A stretch of 35,742 nt of DNA, from the NCBI GenBank assembly GCA_010094045.1, contig ML986890.1, forward strand, positions 1 through 35,742. Reading direction: 5' to 3'. The notes under the pieces are model-generated. The model saw only the letters and a program-made list of their open reading frames with translations. It was not told where the DNA came from and ran no database searches. Shown here piece after piece: positions 1 to 10,055 of the stretch. The position numbers and the translations under genes are program-made. The DNA is from Lojkania enalia (taxonomy: Eukaryota > Ascomycota > Dothideomycetes > Pleosporales). Position 1 is the stretch's first letter; the number at the start of each line of letters is the position of its first letter.

Positions 1-1039
1 AGATTATCTATAATATACTTCTTAGTTGCCTCTAGCTCTTTAATATTCTACTTATATAACGGGCTGTAACTATTAGAGAGAGGTTCTATAAAGATAATCT
101 TATAATTATAAGGACGGTATTCCGGTAATTAATAAACTACAGTTTTACTAAATATATCCTAATACCTATAGTATTTAGATAGTAATTAGAGATTTACTAG
201 TACTTTATTTTCAGCCTCGTCTTCCAGCTCTAGGGCTTACTTGTCTTTAATTAGCCGCTTAATTTCGTATAGAGACGTAGAGAAAAACTCGTTCTCTTTC
301 CTCTTTATATTAAAGTAGAAAGTATTAGCTAAGATAAAAGTAATAATAGGAGAATAAACTTTCTTTAGATTAGGTTCGGACTTTATTTTATACGGGCGTA
401 TAGGAGCTTTAAACTTATTTAGATTGTAGGCTATAGGAGACTAATATAGTTTTAGTAGTCTTAGTAGACTTTTAATATAATAGATAGTTAGACTATAGAA
501 CTACTAATACTAGTCCTTTTCCTATAGAGCGTCGCGTTGCTAGATATTTAGCTCTACTTTCTTATTATATACTAGCTGAGTTAATTATATAAGAAGAGGA
601 GGTAAAGAATTATAAGTAGTAGGATACTTAGAGGGCTATATAATCCGATTCTTATCTATATCTAATAGGAGTTAAAAACAACGTAACTATTTAATACTAA
701 TAATATAATCCTGAGTATCTAGATCTATAATAATAAATATATAGTTTTAGATAGTTCTTCTATTAATTTATAGGTATAAGTAGATATACTAATTAACTAG
801 AGTTTAGATTCGGTCCTGAAAACCTTTAACAGTAATTTTAAAGGGTAAGTACTGTATCGATATATATAGGGCTTAGAAGAGTAATCTAACTACCGTAGAA
901 TTAAAGAATAGAAAGCCTTAGGTATTAGTATTAATAAGGGCGTTTAGTTGTACACCAACGCCTTTTAAATATAGAATAGTAGGGATTTAGAAGTACTTTC
1001 CTCCAAATAAATATAATAAATTAATGTTTAATAAGTTGT
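1..1039 (-). pseudogene. pol pseudogene, protease to start of reverse transcriptase (window-truncated)
   Basis: This is the counterpart of 25479-26517. It covers the aspartic-protease-like region and the N-terminal part of reverse transcriptase, up to the block before the conserved TKFDI motif. The rest lies outside the window. Stops are dense on the coding strand. As in the right copy, pol is in a different frame from gag. No motif here is intact enough to suggest activity. Confidence 0.7.
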
Positions 1040-1042
1040 ACT

Positions 1043-2368
1043 TACTTAAGTCTAGAATAGAGAGTTTTTCTAGGCATTTCTATTTCCCACCTAAGAACTA
1101 TTTAGATAGTATTTATTTGCGTCTAGAAATTCTTCTTCCTTAATCTCCTCTTATTTAACCTCTATCTCTTATATTTTAAGAACTATACATTTGTTTATAA
1201 AGTATTCTAGTTTACTATAGTTATAGTAATTATCTAGAGTTGTATACCTTTCAGATATAAGAGTCTTATTAGATTATTAGAGAGCGATTATAGTAGAATA
1301 AGGTGTTAATACTAGAGTAGATTAGAGTAGTATTAGATCGTAGGTTACCTTAGATAAACTCTTAGAAGCCTTCTAGTACTGATCTGAATTTGTTTTAGCT
1401 GTAACTTATAGGCTAACAGTTTATTCTAGGAGGTTAAGAATACTCCTCCTTTTTATATTATAGGCTGTTAAGTAGGCGACTATAGTGTTAAAGGAGCCTT
1501 TTTATATAAGTTTAAAGCTAAAGTTTAGTATTTTTAGGCTAGAGAGAATCTTATCCTATAAGTAGAAGAACTACTCAGATTAGGATATAGATCTCCTAAT
1601 AGCTATACTAATAAAGCGAGCTTTAAAAGTTGGGAACGTTTCTCTCTTATTTATCCTTAGGACCTAAAACGCCTGTTATACTTCTATCTCTTTATTACTT
1701 ATAATAAAATACGATTATAGAAGTAAAATTATTTCTTTAGTATTTTTAAACTAATACTAGTCTAATTTAGCTAGGTATTTTAGCTCTAGATACCCTTTCG
1801 CAGTACTAGAGGTATATTCTTATACTAATATTATACATGTATATTCTATCCGATAGTAATCTATATTAATCTTAAATTAGTCTAGAATTAAGGCTCGCTA
1901 TTATTTAAATATAGATTTATTACTATTTATAAAGCTTTCGATTTTAGGTATACGTTTAGTAAAGTAGGCTTAAGGGGGCTTAAGAGTAGCTAAGAAGTTT
2001 TTTACTAGAGGAGTCGTAAAAGTTTCTTAGTATATTATTAGTACTGATTTAGTAGTTTATAGAGGTTAATTAAGACTAATAATTTTCTATTGTGTTAAGC
2101 ATACGATCTCCTCTTATAAAATTGCAATTTATTCCTTAAGGGTTAGTTTACTCTAATTTCCCTCTAAATTAGATAAGTTCTTTATTATAGGCCTTATAGA
2201 GAGGGGTCCGCCTATTATAAGGCCCCTTATAGGAGGTAACAGTTATTCTATACGCGTAGATAGAAGTTTACTCTTACTATAACTTATATATATATCAGTT
2301 CTAGTATAGAAATTAGAAGGTAAATTATAGTTAGATATTAGCGGTTACCTCCGATTCTAATAGGTTAT
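1043..2368 (-). pseudogene. gag pseudogene of left Gypsy copy
   Basis: This is the reverse-complement counterpart of the gag region at 24150-25475. Gag would form the capsid-like particle of the retrotransposon and bind its RNA through a C-terminal CCHC zinc knuckle. The knuckle lies at about 1186-1231 and, as in the right copy, its cysteines read as tyrosine (TGC to TAC) and its histidine is lost. The frame is broken by many TAG/TAA codons where the better copy implies Gln or Trp. It cannot make a functional product. The N-terminal limit is approximate because no start codon survives. Confidence 0.7.
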
Positions 2369-2514
2369 TAGTAGTTTCTAAGTTTCTACCTAGGTATACT
2401 CTACGCGGCTTTTCTAAAGGCAATCCTAATTATAGGAGATAGAAAGTTCTAAACCTAAAGGCTTTAGTTAATAGAAGGTTTTTAAGATTCTATCTAAGTA
2501 ACTAAATAATTTAA

Positions 2515-2923
2515 TATAATAGTATATAAGTATTATAACCTAAACTAAATTAGGTATATTTTAAACTTAGATATATTTAAATAAATAATCGATATAATAT
2601 TATTAAAAAGGCTGTTACTAGTAGTATTAAGTTCTTCTATATAATATAACAGCGTAGGTAAGATAATAGGTCTAAATATAGTACGAATCTACTTAGAGGT
2701 ATATAGGAGTATATAGGGGATTAGGGACCTAGAAATTCTATTAACACCTATAGGCCTTATATAAAAGGATATAGAAGAACTACTAAGCTACTTATAAGGG
2801 AGTATATAACTATATACGGAAGGGAAAAGGGGTAGAACCGGGGGTAGGATAAGATAAGTAAAAAGCTTTAGGATAAGGTTATATATAAAGCTTTTTATAG
2901 AACAATTTCTTTGTATTATTATA
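2515..2923 (-). repeat. 5' LTR of left Gypsy copy
   Basis: The LTR begins, on the minus strand, with TATAATAATAC at 2923. In all three LTR starts in the window the base before TATAA differs (T, A, G), which fixes the boundary. The expected TG terminus reads TA here, as RIP would produce. The inner end is placed by analogy with the right-hand copy, where CGTTATA, the mirror of the start, occurs twice; the alternative inner end would shorten the LTR to about 279 bp. It contains the same pyrimidine-rich block as the other LTRs. Confidence 0.7.
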
Positions 2924-4346
2924 AATATTCTTTTTCTAAGTCTTTCTTTCTTAAGTTACCTATAACTTAGGCTTCTTTTCTTTAATAGTATTTAGATTTA
3001 TAAGTCTGCCTATATTAACAGCTTTTACTAAAAAGCGTGCCTTTTAATAGTAAACTTACCTTTTCTTATTTTTAAACTAGTATAGTTTATCGTTAATTCT
3101 TTTTACTAGTTAAAAGTATAATATTAGATCTTATAGTTGTTCTATATATATTATTACCCTTCTTATCTCTATTTTTAGTTTTCTATAGAACTTTACTATT
3201 ATACTATAATTATCTTATATAACTTTATTTAAGAGTTGTTAAAAACTTAATATATATAAGGTAATAGATTCTAGTTAAACTAGGTTATAAAATTTATCTT
3301 CTACTACTTGTACTTTATTAATATCTCTAAATACTAGTTTACGTTTCTATTAGAAATATACTAAGCTTATAAATATTACTTTAGTTTTACTTTTCTAGTA
3401 TTCTTCTATATAGTTTTTAAAATCTATTAGTAAGGACTGGAACTAGTTAAATAGTTTACCTATTAGATAAGCTTCTATAAATAATACTTTCTTATTCTTA
3501 TATTAGATAATATCTAGGTTAGTATTAATATAAATTCTTACTATTACTAGAAATTCTTTAAGTTTAGACCTAGTTCTATTAAACTTATTAAGTAATACTA
3601 ACTTAATTTATTACTAATAATATATTATTAGTAGTACTCTTTTAACTTACTTAAGTTTCTAAATAATTCTTATAAGTTCTATTTCTTATTTACTATTAAC
3701 TATTTCTTATATTCTTTTAAGATTTTTAAAAAAGCTATTCTAAGTCTCTTTTAGGCTTCTTATCTATTTATCTACTAGAACTAGCTGTTTCTATTATTAT
3801 ATTAACTTGTTCTATATTTTTATAAATATAGTTGTTATACCTACCTCTAAAAAGGTAGTCTTATTAGCTAATCCTAATATTCTGCTTATATAAGTTTCCT
3901 ATATTACTTACTAAAGGTATCTCTTTCCTTATAACTAGAGTAATCTAACTAGTCTTACTTCTTCTAACCTTATAAGGGTAGTTAAAGTATAATAGCCTCT
4001 AATTAGCTAGGTATAAGGTAAGATAATAATTAAGAATAATTATATACTATAGAAGATTATTTTTATAAACTTATAATAGAAGTATATAAGTAGAATATAT
4101 AAAAGATATTTAAATTAACTATAAAGAATTATAAAGGTTAGAGTTATATAGTTATTAAATATAATTTAGTTCCTTTATTATTTCTTTTTACTTAATTAAC
4201 TAAGCAACTAAGTATATTTAGTTATTTAGTTAACTAAACTATTAAGTATATTATATATCTTATATTAATTCTATTCTTTCTATTATATAAAGTTCTAAAT
4301 CTTAATTAGGTCTAGTATAGAGTTTTCTACAAGGGTATCTATAATA
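2924..4346 (-). pseudogene. gag-like pseudogene, tandem copy A (truncated by Gypsy)
   Basis: This is the first of two head-to-tail copies of a 1,731-bp unit. The offset to copy B is 1,731 at both ends of the shared part (2953/4684 and 4335/6066), so no net indel separates them. On the minus strand the deduced protein, reading stops as Gln/Trp, has a helical N-terminal stretch and a capsid-like core (about 3440-3590) containing RSKLKEFLVIVRIYIN and KVLFIEAYLIGK. A later part resembles the end of retrotransposon capsid domains, with RINDRLYQFKNKKR-like residues near 3080. This is the pattern of Ty3-type gag (Retrotrans_gag). The C-terminal end is removed by the Gypsy LTR at 2923. No protease, reverse transcriptase or integrase is present. 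Copy A is less AT-rich than copy B. Confidence 0.65.
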
Positions 4347-6077
4347 TATTAGTATTCTAATAGTAGCTTCTTCTATTTATAATAGAGTATCTATTTCTTT
4401 ATCCTTATCTAATTTTTTCTAAACTTCTTCTAACTATCTTTTTATATATTTCTATATTACTATAAGTTATATTTTCTTTTAAAACTAATATTTTATAATT
4501 TCTTTAAGTTATTAATATATTTAATACTTATCTTTATTATAGAAAAACTAATATAAGGTTCTATATTCTATAGTTGCGGCTAGTTTTTCTTTTCTTTCTT
4601 TTTACTTTAATATTTCTTTACTATATATTCTAGTTTTTAATAATTATAGTATTTAATATCTTTCTTTTAAGCCTTCTTTTTTTAAGTTACCTATAGTCTA
4701 GGCTTCTTTTTTCTAGTAGTATTTAGGTCTATAAGTCCGCCTATATTAGTAGTTTTTATTAAAAAGTATACCCTTTAATAGTATATTTATCTTTTCTTAT
4801 TTTTAAACTAGTATAGTTTATTATTAATTCTTTTTACTAGTTAAAAGTATAATATTAGATTCTATAGTTATTCTATATATATTATTAATCTTCTTATTTC
4901 TATTTTTAATCCTCTATAGAACTTTACTATTATACTATAGTTGTTCTATATAACTTTATTTAAGAGCTGTTAAAAACTTAATATATATAAGGTAATAGAT
5001 TCTAATTAAATTAGATTATAGAGTCTATTTTATACTACTTATATTTTATTAATATCTCTAAATACTAGTTTAAATTTCTATTAGACGTATACTAAATTTA
5101 TAAATATTATTTTAGGTTTACTTTTTTAGTATTCTTTTATATAGTTCTTAAAATCTATTAAAAAAGACTAGAACTAGTTAAATAGTTTACCTATTAAATA
5201 AACTTTTATAAATAGTACTTTTTTATTTTTATATTAGATAATATCTAGGTTAGTATTAATATAAATTTTTACTACTACTAGAAATCTTTTAAGTTTAAAT
5301 CTAATTCTATTAAATTTATTAAATAGTACTAATTTAATTTATTACTAATAATATATTATTAGTAGTATTTTTTTAACTTATTTAAGTTTTTAGATAATTT
5401 TTATAAGTTCTATTTCTTATTTACTATTAACTATTTCTTATATTTCTTTAAAACTTTTAAAAAAACTATTTTAAATCTTTTTTAGGCTTCTTATCTATTT
5501 ATCTACTAAAACTAGTTATTTCTATTATTATATTAACTTATTCTATATTTATATAAATATAGTTATTATATCTACCTCTAAAGAGGTAGCTTTACTAGCT
5601 AATTCTAATATTCTACTTATATAAGTTTTCTATATTACTTATTAAAGGTATCTCTTTTCTTATAACTAAAGTAGTTTAACTAGTTTTACTTCTTCTAATT
5701 TTATAAGGATAGTTAAAGTATAATAGCTTCTAATTAGCTAGATATAAGATAAGATAATAATAAAGAGTAATTATATACTATAAAAGATTATTCTTATAAG
5801 TTTATAATAGAAGTATATAAGTAGAATATATAAAAGATATTTAAATTAACTATAAAGAGCTATAAAAATTAAAGTTATAAAATTATTAAATATAATTTAG
5901 TTCTCTTATTATTCTTTTTTATTTAGTTAGTTAAATAACTAAATATATTTAATTATTTAGTTAACTAAATTACTAAATATATTATATATTTTATATTAAC
6001 TCTATTTTTTTAATTATATAGAATTTTAAATTTTAATTAAGTTTAATATAGAGTTTTCTATAAAAGTATCTATAATA
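4347..6077 (-). pseudogene. gag-like pseudogene, tandem copy B (complete unit)
   Basis: This is the second copy of the 1,731-bp unit, directly abutting copy A with no spacer. It has the same gag-like core (about 5170-5320) and continues 316 bp further at the C-terminal side (4347-4662), the part copy A has lost. That extra part reads as lysine- and glutamate-rich and probably helical; no clear zinc knuckle was seen. Decay is stronger than in copy A. The unit could be a non-autonomous gag-only element, a tandemly duplicated piece of a longer element, or a host-captured gag. No LTR, primer-binding site or polypurine tract was recognised. Confidence 0.6.
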
Positions 6078-6322
6078 AATAAGAATAATAATATTTAAGT
6101 TTATCTACTTTAGTTATATCTAATAATAAAAATATAAAGATATATATAATATAAAAATATATAGTATAATATTATATTTTTTATATAATTAGAAGTAGAT
6201 ATATAAAATTAATAAATATAAATATAACTAGAAGTTAATTAGAAGATATAAATAGTATATAATAAGGTAATATATATTTATTAGAAATAGTAAAAGAGAA
6301 TAATAATATTAGATATAACATA
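6078..6322. other. AT-rich, C-poor non-coding tract
   Basis: This stretch is mostly A and T with some G and very few C on the plus strand, unlike the neighbouring elements where C and G are balanced. No reading frame or known repeat was recognised. Together with 8164-8681 it looks like one continuous tract that the Fot1-like element split. Confidence 0.5.
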
Positions 6323-6372
6323 TTTATAAGCGAGCGGCTACTATAAGCGAGTAGTTACCCCTACTAACTTTT
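6323..6372. repeat. Left terminal inverted repeat of Fot1-like element
   Basis: TTTATAAGCGAGC followed by CTACTATAAG and CCTACTAACTTTT matches the reverse complement of 8114-8163 along about 50 bases, with mismatches that are C/T or G/A. Confidence 0.88.
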
Positions 6373-6429
6373 CGCGACGTGTTACCTTCTAACTATAATA
6401 GCTTAACCAACTACTTCTTAATTACCCTA

Positions 6430-8050
6430 TAATAAAGTAGATATCTCTCTTACTATCTTAACTATAAATTAATACTAAATAAGTAGCGTAAAATATACTA
6501 CTTTAATCTATACCTACCCCTAAACAACTCTATAATAACAACGTACTGGAATTACTATACGATATAATTACTAGTCTAACTTAAAGAAGCTTACTTAGCT
6601 AGAAGAGGAGGTAATAACTAGGTATATACTTAACCTAGATTCGCGAGGATTTCCGCCTATACTAGATACTATATAAGATATAGTAAATAAGCTGCTTACT
6701 AAGTATAATACTAGCTAGGTTAGTAAGCTGTAACTACACAACTTTATTAAGCGAATAGACAGCCTTATTACGTATTTTAATTAGCTATATAATTGATAGA
6801 GAGCTCTATATAAGAATCTAGAGACTATTAGGGCTTAGTTTAACCTTATAGCGCGTACGAAAGCTACCTATAATATCTATAATAAAGATACCTTTAACTT
6901 TAATAAGATAGGCTTTATAATAGGTAAGATATTAGCTTAGCTAGTTATTACTAGCTTAGAGAAATAAGGTAGACTAAAGGCTATTCAGCTAGATAATTAT
7001 AAGTAGGTTACTATAATCTATATAGTTAACGCTACTAGGTAGATAATTTTACCCTTTATCATCTTTACTAGCTAGTACTACCTCTCTATATAGTATAAGG
7101 AGGATAATATACCGTATAACTAGGCTTTTATAGTTAGTAATAATAGTTAGACTACTAATAAGCTTAGAGTAGAGTAGTTAAAGTACTTTATTAAATATAT
7201 AGTAGAGCGTAGGGTAGGTACGCGCTAGCTACTTATTCTTAATAGTTATAAGAGTTATAACTTGCTTAAATTCTAACAGCTTTATAAAGAGAATAATATC
7301 TATACTCTCTATATACTGTTATATTTATCGTATCTTCTACAGCCGCTTAATATTAGCTACTTCTTACTATTAAAGCGCGCGTACGGGCGCTAGATTAAAA
7401 GCTTAATATATAACTATATTAACTATATTATAAAGCTAGAGTTTTTACCTACCTTCTACGCAGCTTATAAATAGTTAATTATAAAAGAGAATATCTGAGC
7501 AAGCTTTTAAGGCGCTAGTTTAATTCTATATAATTTAAAAGTAGTAATATTAAAGCTTAATATTAAGCTTCGTACGCTAATACCGCCTATACTAGAAATT
7601 ACCCTCTAGAAAGTTAAAATACTAAGTAACGCGTATAAGCTAGATACTTAATTAATATTAATTTATAATAGGATTTAGAAGTATAAGAACTTATTACCTA
7701 CTTCTATTATTATAATACTTAACTAGCTTAAAAAAGGCGCTAAAATAATAGTATATAAAAGTATGCTTATATATAATTAGATTATAAGGCTTAAAAAAGT
7801 AAATAAGGCCGCTATAACGCGTAGAAAGCGTAAAAAGAAGAGGATCCAGTAGAAAGATATTTTAACAAAGGTAGAGGTAGAGGATATTATTACTTAAAAA
7901 GACGTTAAGTAGTAGTTAGAAGGGAAAATATATTAAGGTAAGACGCGATTAGATATAAGTTAGTAGGCTTTAGTATACTACAGCTACTATAGAGAAACTA
8001 GCTATAACTTAAAAACTTATAAGAAAGATACTATAAATACTCTTTAATCT
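6430..8050 (+). pseudogene. Fot1-like DDE transposase pseudogene
   Basis: The frame is readable throughout if TAG/TAA are taken as former Gln/Trp codons. In order it shows a DNA-binding N-terminal part (LEEEVI, LDSRGFPP), the first catalytic block NFNKIGF (6896-6916), a PFIIF stretch near 7050, the second block LLILNSYKSY (7229-7258), the third block LLQPLNISYF (7334-7363), then the family signature KRAYG, KLEFLP and LIPFDPEAVISKLDIKLRTP. A basic stretch RRKRKKKRIQ and a Cys/His-rich tail (YCRETGHN-like, read as YYRETSYN) follow. All three catalytic aspartates expected in this family read Asn, each a GAC/GAT-to-AAT type change. The start is approximate. Confidence 0.85.
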
Positions 8051-8113
8051 AGCGTAACTTAAATATTATAATTATTTTATTACGTTATTAAGATAGATTA
8101 CTATAAAGGCGTA

Positions 8114-8163
8114 AAAAGTTAGTAGAGGTAGCTGTTTACTTATAGTAGCTGCTCGCTTATAAA
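8114..8163. repeat. Right terminal inverted repeat of Fot1-like element
   Basis: AAAAGTTAGTAGAGG through GCTCGCTTATAAA is the inverted partner of 6323-6372. The base preceding the mirrored TTTATAAGCG is G in this end's reverse complement and A in the left end, another possible RIP change. Confidence 0.88.
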
Positions 8164-8681
8164 CATATTATTAGATAAGAATTATAAATAGGTTAATAAT
8201 TATTTTAAATTTAAGGGGGTATATCTTCTAGGTTAAAATAACTAGTAGATAGAAGTAACTAATACTATAAAAGAAATTATAGATTAAAATAGATAAATAT
8301 AATTATAGTTAAATTATTATAAGATATAAAAGAGATAATAAGAAAGATAAAAAGAGAGTTATTATAATATATATATACTAATAATAAAGAATTATAAGAT
8401 AATATATTATAGAATTTATAATTCTACTAATTTCTATAAAATTCTTAGAAGATTATATAGTTATTAATAAGAAGAGTTATTAGAAGATTATATTAGGATT
8501 TTCTTAAAATTCTTAGGAGACTATATAATTCTCTTAGAAAGTTCTTAGGAAACTATATAATACCCTTAAAAAGAAAAGTCTTAAAAAACTATATTATAAT
8601 AGAAATAGAAGATATTAGATAAGCTGTATTAGGTAAGTAGATTTAGAGTAATCTAATCTTAGTATACTATTATAATTCCTA
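8164..8681. other. AT-rich, C-poor non-coding tract between Fot1-like element and TLH array
   Basis: No gene was recognised. The plus strand is rich in A and contains G but little C, like 6078-6322. The last bases before the TLH series are TTCCTA, so the leftmost TLH copy also begins directly after CCTA although its neighbour is unrelated DNA. Confidence 0.5.
8440..8600 (+). repeat. Short degenerate tandem repeat
   Basis: A motif of about 20 bp, roughly TTCTTAGRARACTATATAAT, recurs at about 8441, 8476, 8509, 8541 and, weakly, 8581. Spacing is irregular (about 30-40 bp). No function was recognised. Confidence 0.5.
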
Positions 8682-10055
8682 TCTAATATAAGATAATAAA
8701 TTAGGCCTAATTTATAATAGATTAGGTATAATACTATAATACTATACCCAAAATAGGTTATTAAAAGAGGGTAATTTATCTAACTATTACCCCCCTAATT
8801 TATTTATAACTAGTACTCTAACCCTAATATTTTATATATAAAAACTATTTAGTAGAGTCTATTTATTCTACTTATAATACTATATTATTATACCCGTACT
8901 AGTATAGGGTTATAATAAGGCTAGAAAGATATAATTCTACTAGAATATATAAATACTCAAACTAAAGGCGTAATACTATATTTATAGTAGAAAGACTTAT
9001 ATATAAGTAAGTAAAATAATACTATTATTAGAGGATATTAAGAATTATCTCTACTATCTACCTAAGTACTATATTCTAATATATAAGGAATATACAACTA
9101 CTATATTAAATATTAATATATATCTACAGTACTATTATAGTATAATAATAGAGTAAAGGAGGGTAATTGTTAAGTATACTTGTTAATAGCTAATTAGACT
9201 AGTAAAAGATATCTAGCTACCTACACTATTTAAGCAACTAATACTAGAATTAGAAAAGCTACTAAATAGGTTCTAGTATAAGTAATCTAAATACTATATT
9301 ACTACTAATATTAATATACTACGTATATATTTAAAGAAGAAGTATAAGTAGATATAGATAGGTAATAAAAGTAGATTCTATTAAAAGGTTAAAATATAGA
9401 TATTTTTTTAGACTAGTAGACTATAATAATATTTTATTATTAATATAGGTAGTTATAACTATAAACTAGCTATTCTTTATATAGAGGCTAATATTATATA
9501 TAATTAGTTAGTTAGGTTTAAGCTTATAAAATAGAAGAAAGAAAAGAAAATATAGATTATAGATGTAGAGGTAGTAAAGACTAATAAGACTAGGTAGTTT
9601 AAGTAGATAGAGTAGCTAGAGTATTTAGTAAAGTGTAATCGAGTATATCTTATATATTAAATCTAACTACCTAATTAAGATAAGATAAAACTTTAACAGG
9701 CAGCGAAGCTAGTTAAACTATTAGTTAAGTAGAGTATTAGAAGGTTATTATTACTTATATAAGAGATAAGATAGTAGTTTAAAAGCGTTTAGTAATATAA
9801 GGTAGATAGACATCTATTTACTTAACTATAAAACCTTAAGAGTTAGGTAGTATATACTAGCTATATTATTAAGTTTATCTACTACTTTCTCTATATTATT
9901 ACTAATAAAAAAGTTTAGGCTATATAGTTTAACTATAATAGTAATAGTAATAATAGTAATAATAATAGTATAGTATTAGATAATAGTATAAGTTCTAGGT
10001 TTAGTAGAGCTAGAAGTAGTATTAATAGTAATAATAATAGCGATAGCAGCCCCTA
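8682..10055 (+). pseudogene. TLH copy 1: telomere-linked helicase, 5' leader and OrsD-like N-terminus only
   Basis: The copy starts at TCTAATATAAG directly after CCTA and is colinear with copy 6 at a constant offset of 22,094 up to its break. It holds the 145-bp terminal module, then the degraded N-terminal coding part: two C2H2-like fingers of the OrsD/DUF3505 type and the acidic/basic region that follows. It ends in the Ser/Asn linker. At 10052-10055 (CCTA) it is cut and copy 2 begins. The same place in copy 6 (32146-32149) also reads CCTA. Stops are dense; no product is possible. Confidence 0.8.

Larger units (their letters stand above)
1..2923 (-). mobile_element. Ty3/Gypsy LTR retrotransposon, left copy (partial, RIP-mutated)
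   Basis: This element runs right to left, from an LTR start at 2923 into the reverse transcriptase region at base 1, where the window cuts it. It is the reverse complement of the right-hand Gypsy copy: position 1 pairs with 26517 and 2923 with 23595. The sum of paired coordinates is the same at both ends, so the two copies have no net insertion or deletion over 2.9 kb. Differences seen are C/T or G/A. This copy is the more decayed of the two, with almost no CpA or TpG left. It interrupts the gag-like tandem repeat to its right at about 2924. Assignment to Ty3/Gypsy rests on the better preserved right-hand copy. Confidence 0.9.
2924..6077 (-). repeat. Head-to-tail tandem repeat of a 1,731-bp gag-containing unit
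   Basis: The sequence at 4335-4346 (GTATCTATAAT) recurs at 6066-6077, and immediately after 4346 the sequence is the far end of the second unit. The offset stays at 1,731 along the shared 1.4 kb. Differences are C/T and G/A transitions, the RIP signature expected of linked direct repeats. Each unit also holds a short self-complementary TTAGTTAACTAA-type cluster (4190-4255 and 5920-5986). Confidence 0.8.
6323..8163 (+). mobile_element. Fot1/pogo-type DNA transposon, full length, inactivated
   Basis: The element is bounded by inverted terminal repeats of about 50 bp (6323-6372 and 8114-8163) and encloses one degraded DDE transposase on the plus strand. Its length of about 1.84 kb is typical of fungal Fot1-like members of the Tc1/mariner superfamily, which move by cut-and-paste and duplicate TA. 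TA lies next to the left end (6321-6322); the right end is followed by CA then TA, so the exact boundary may shift by two bases. It sits inside an AT-rich, C-poor tract. Confidence 0.88.

Noticed and set aside
2924..6077. Fot1-like transposase in the tandem units
   Set aside because: I first considered a pogo-type transposase, but the minus-strand translation shows no catalytic blocks and instead matches the capsid-like pattern of retrotransposon gag.
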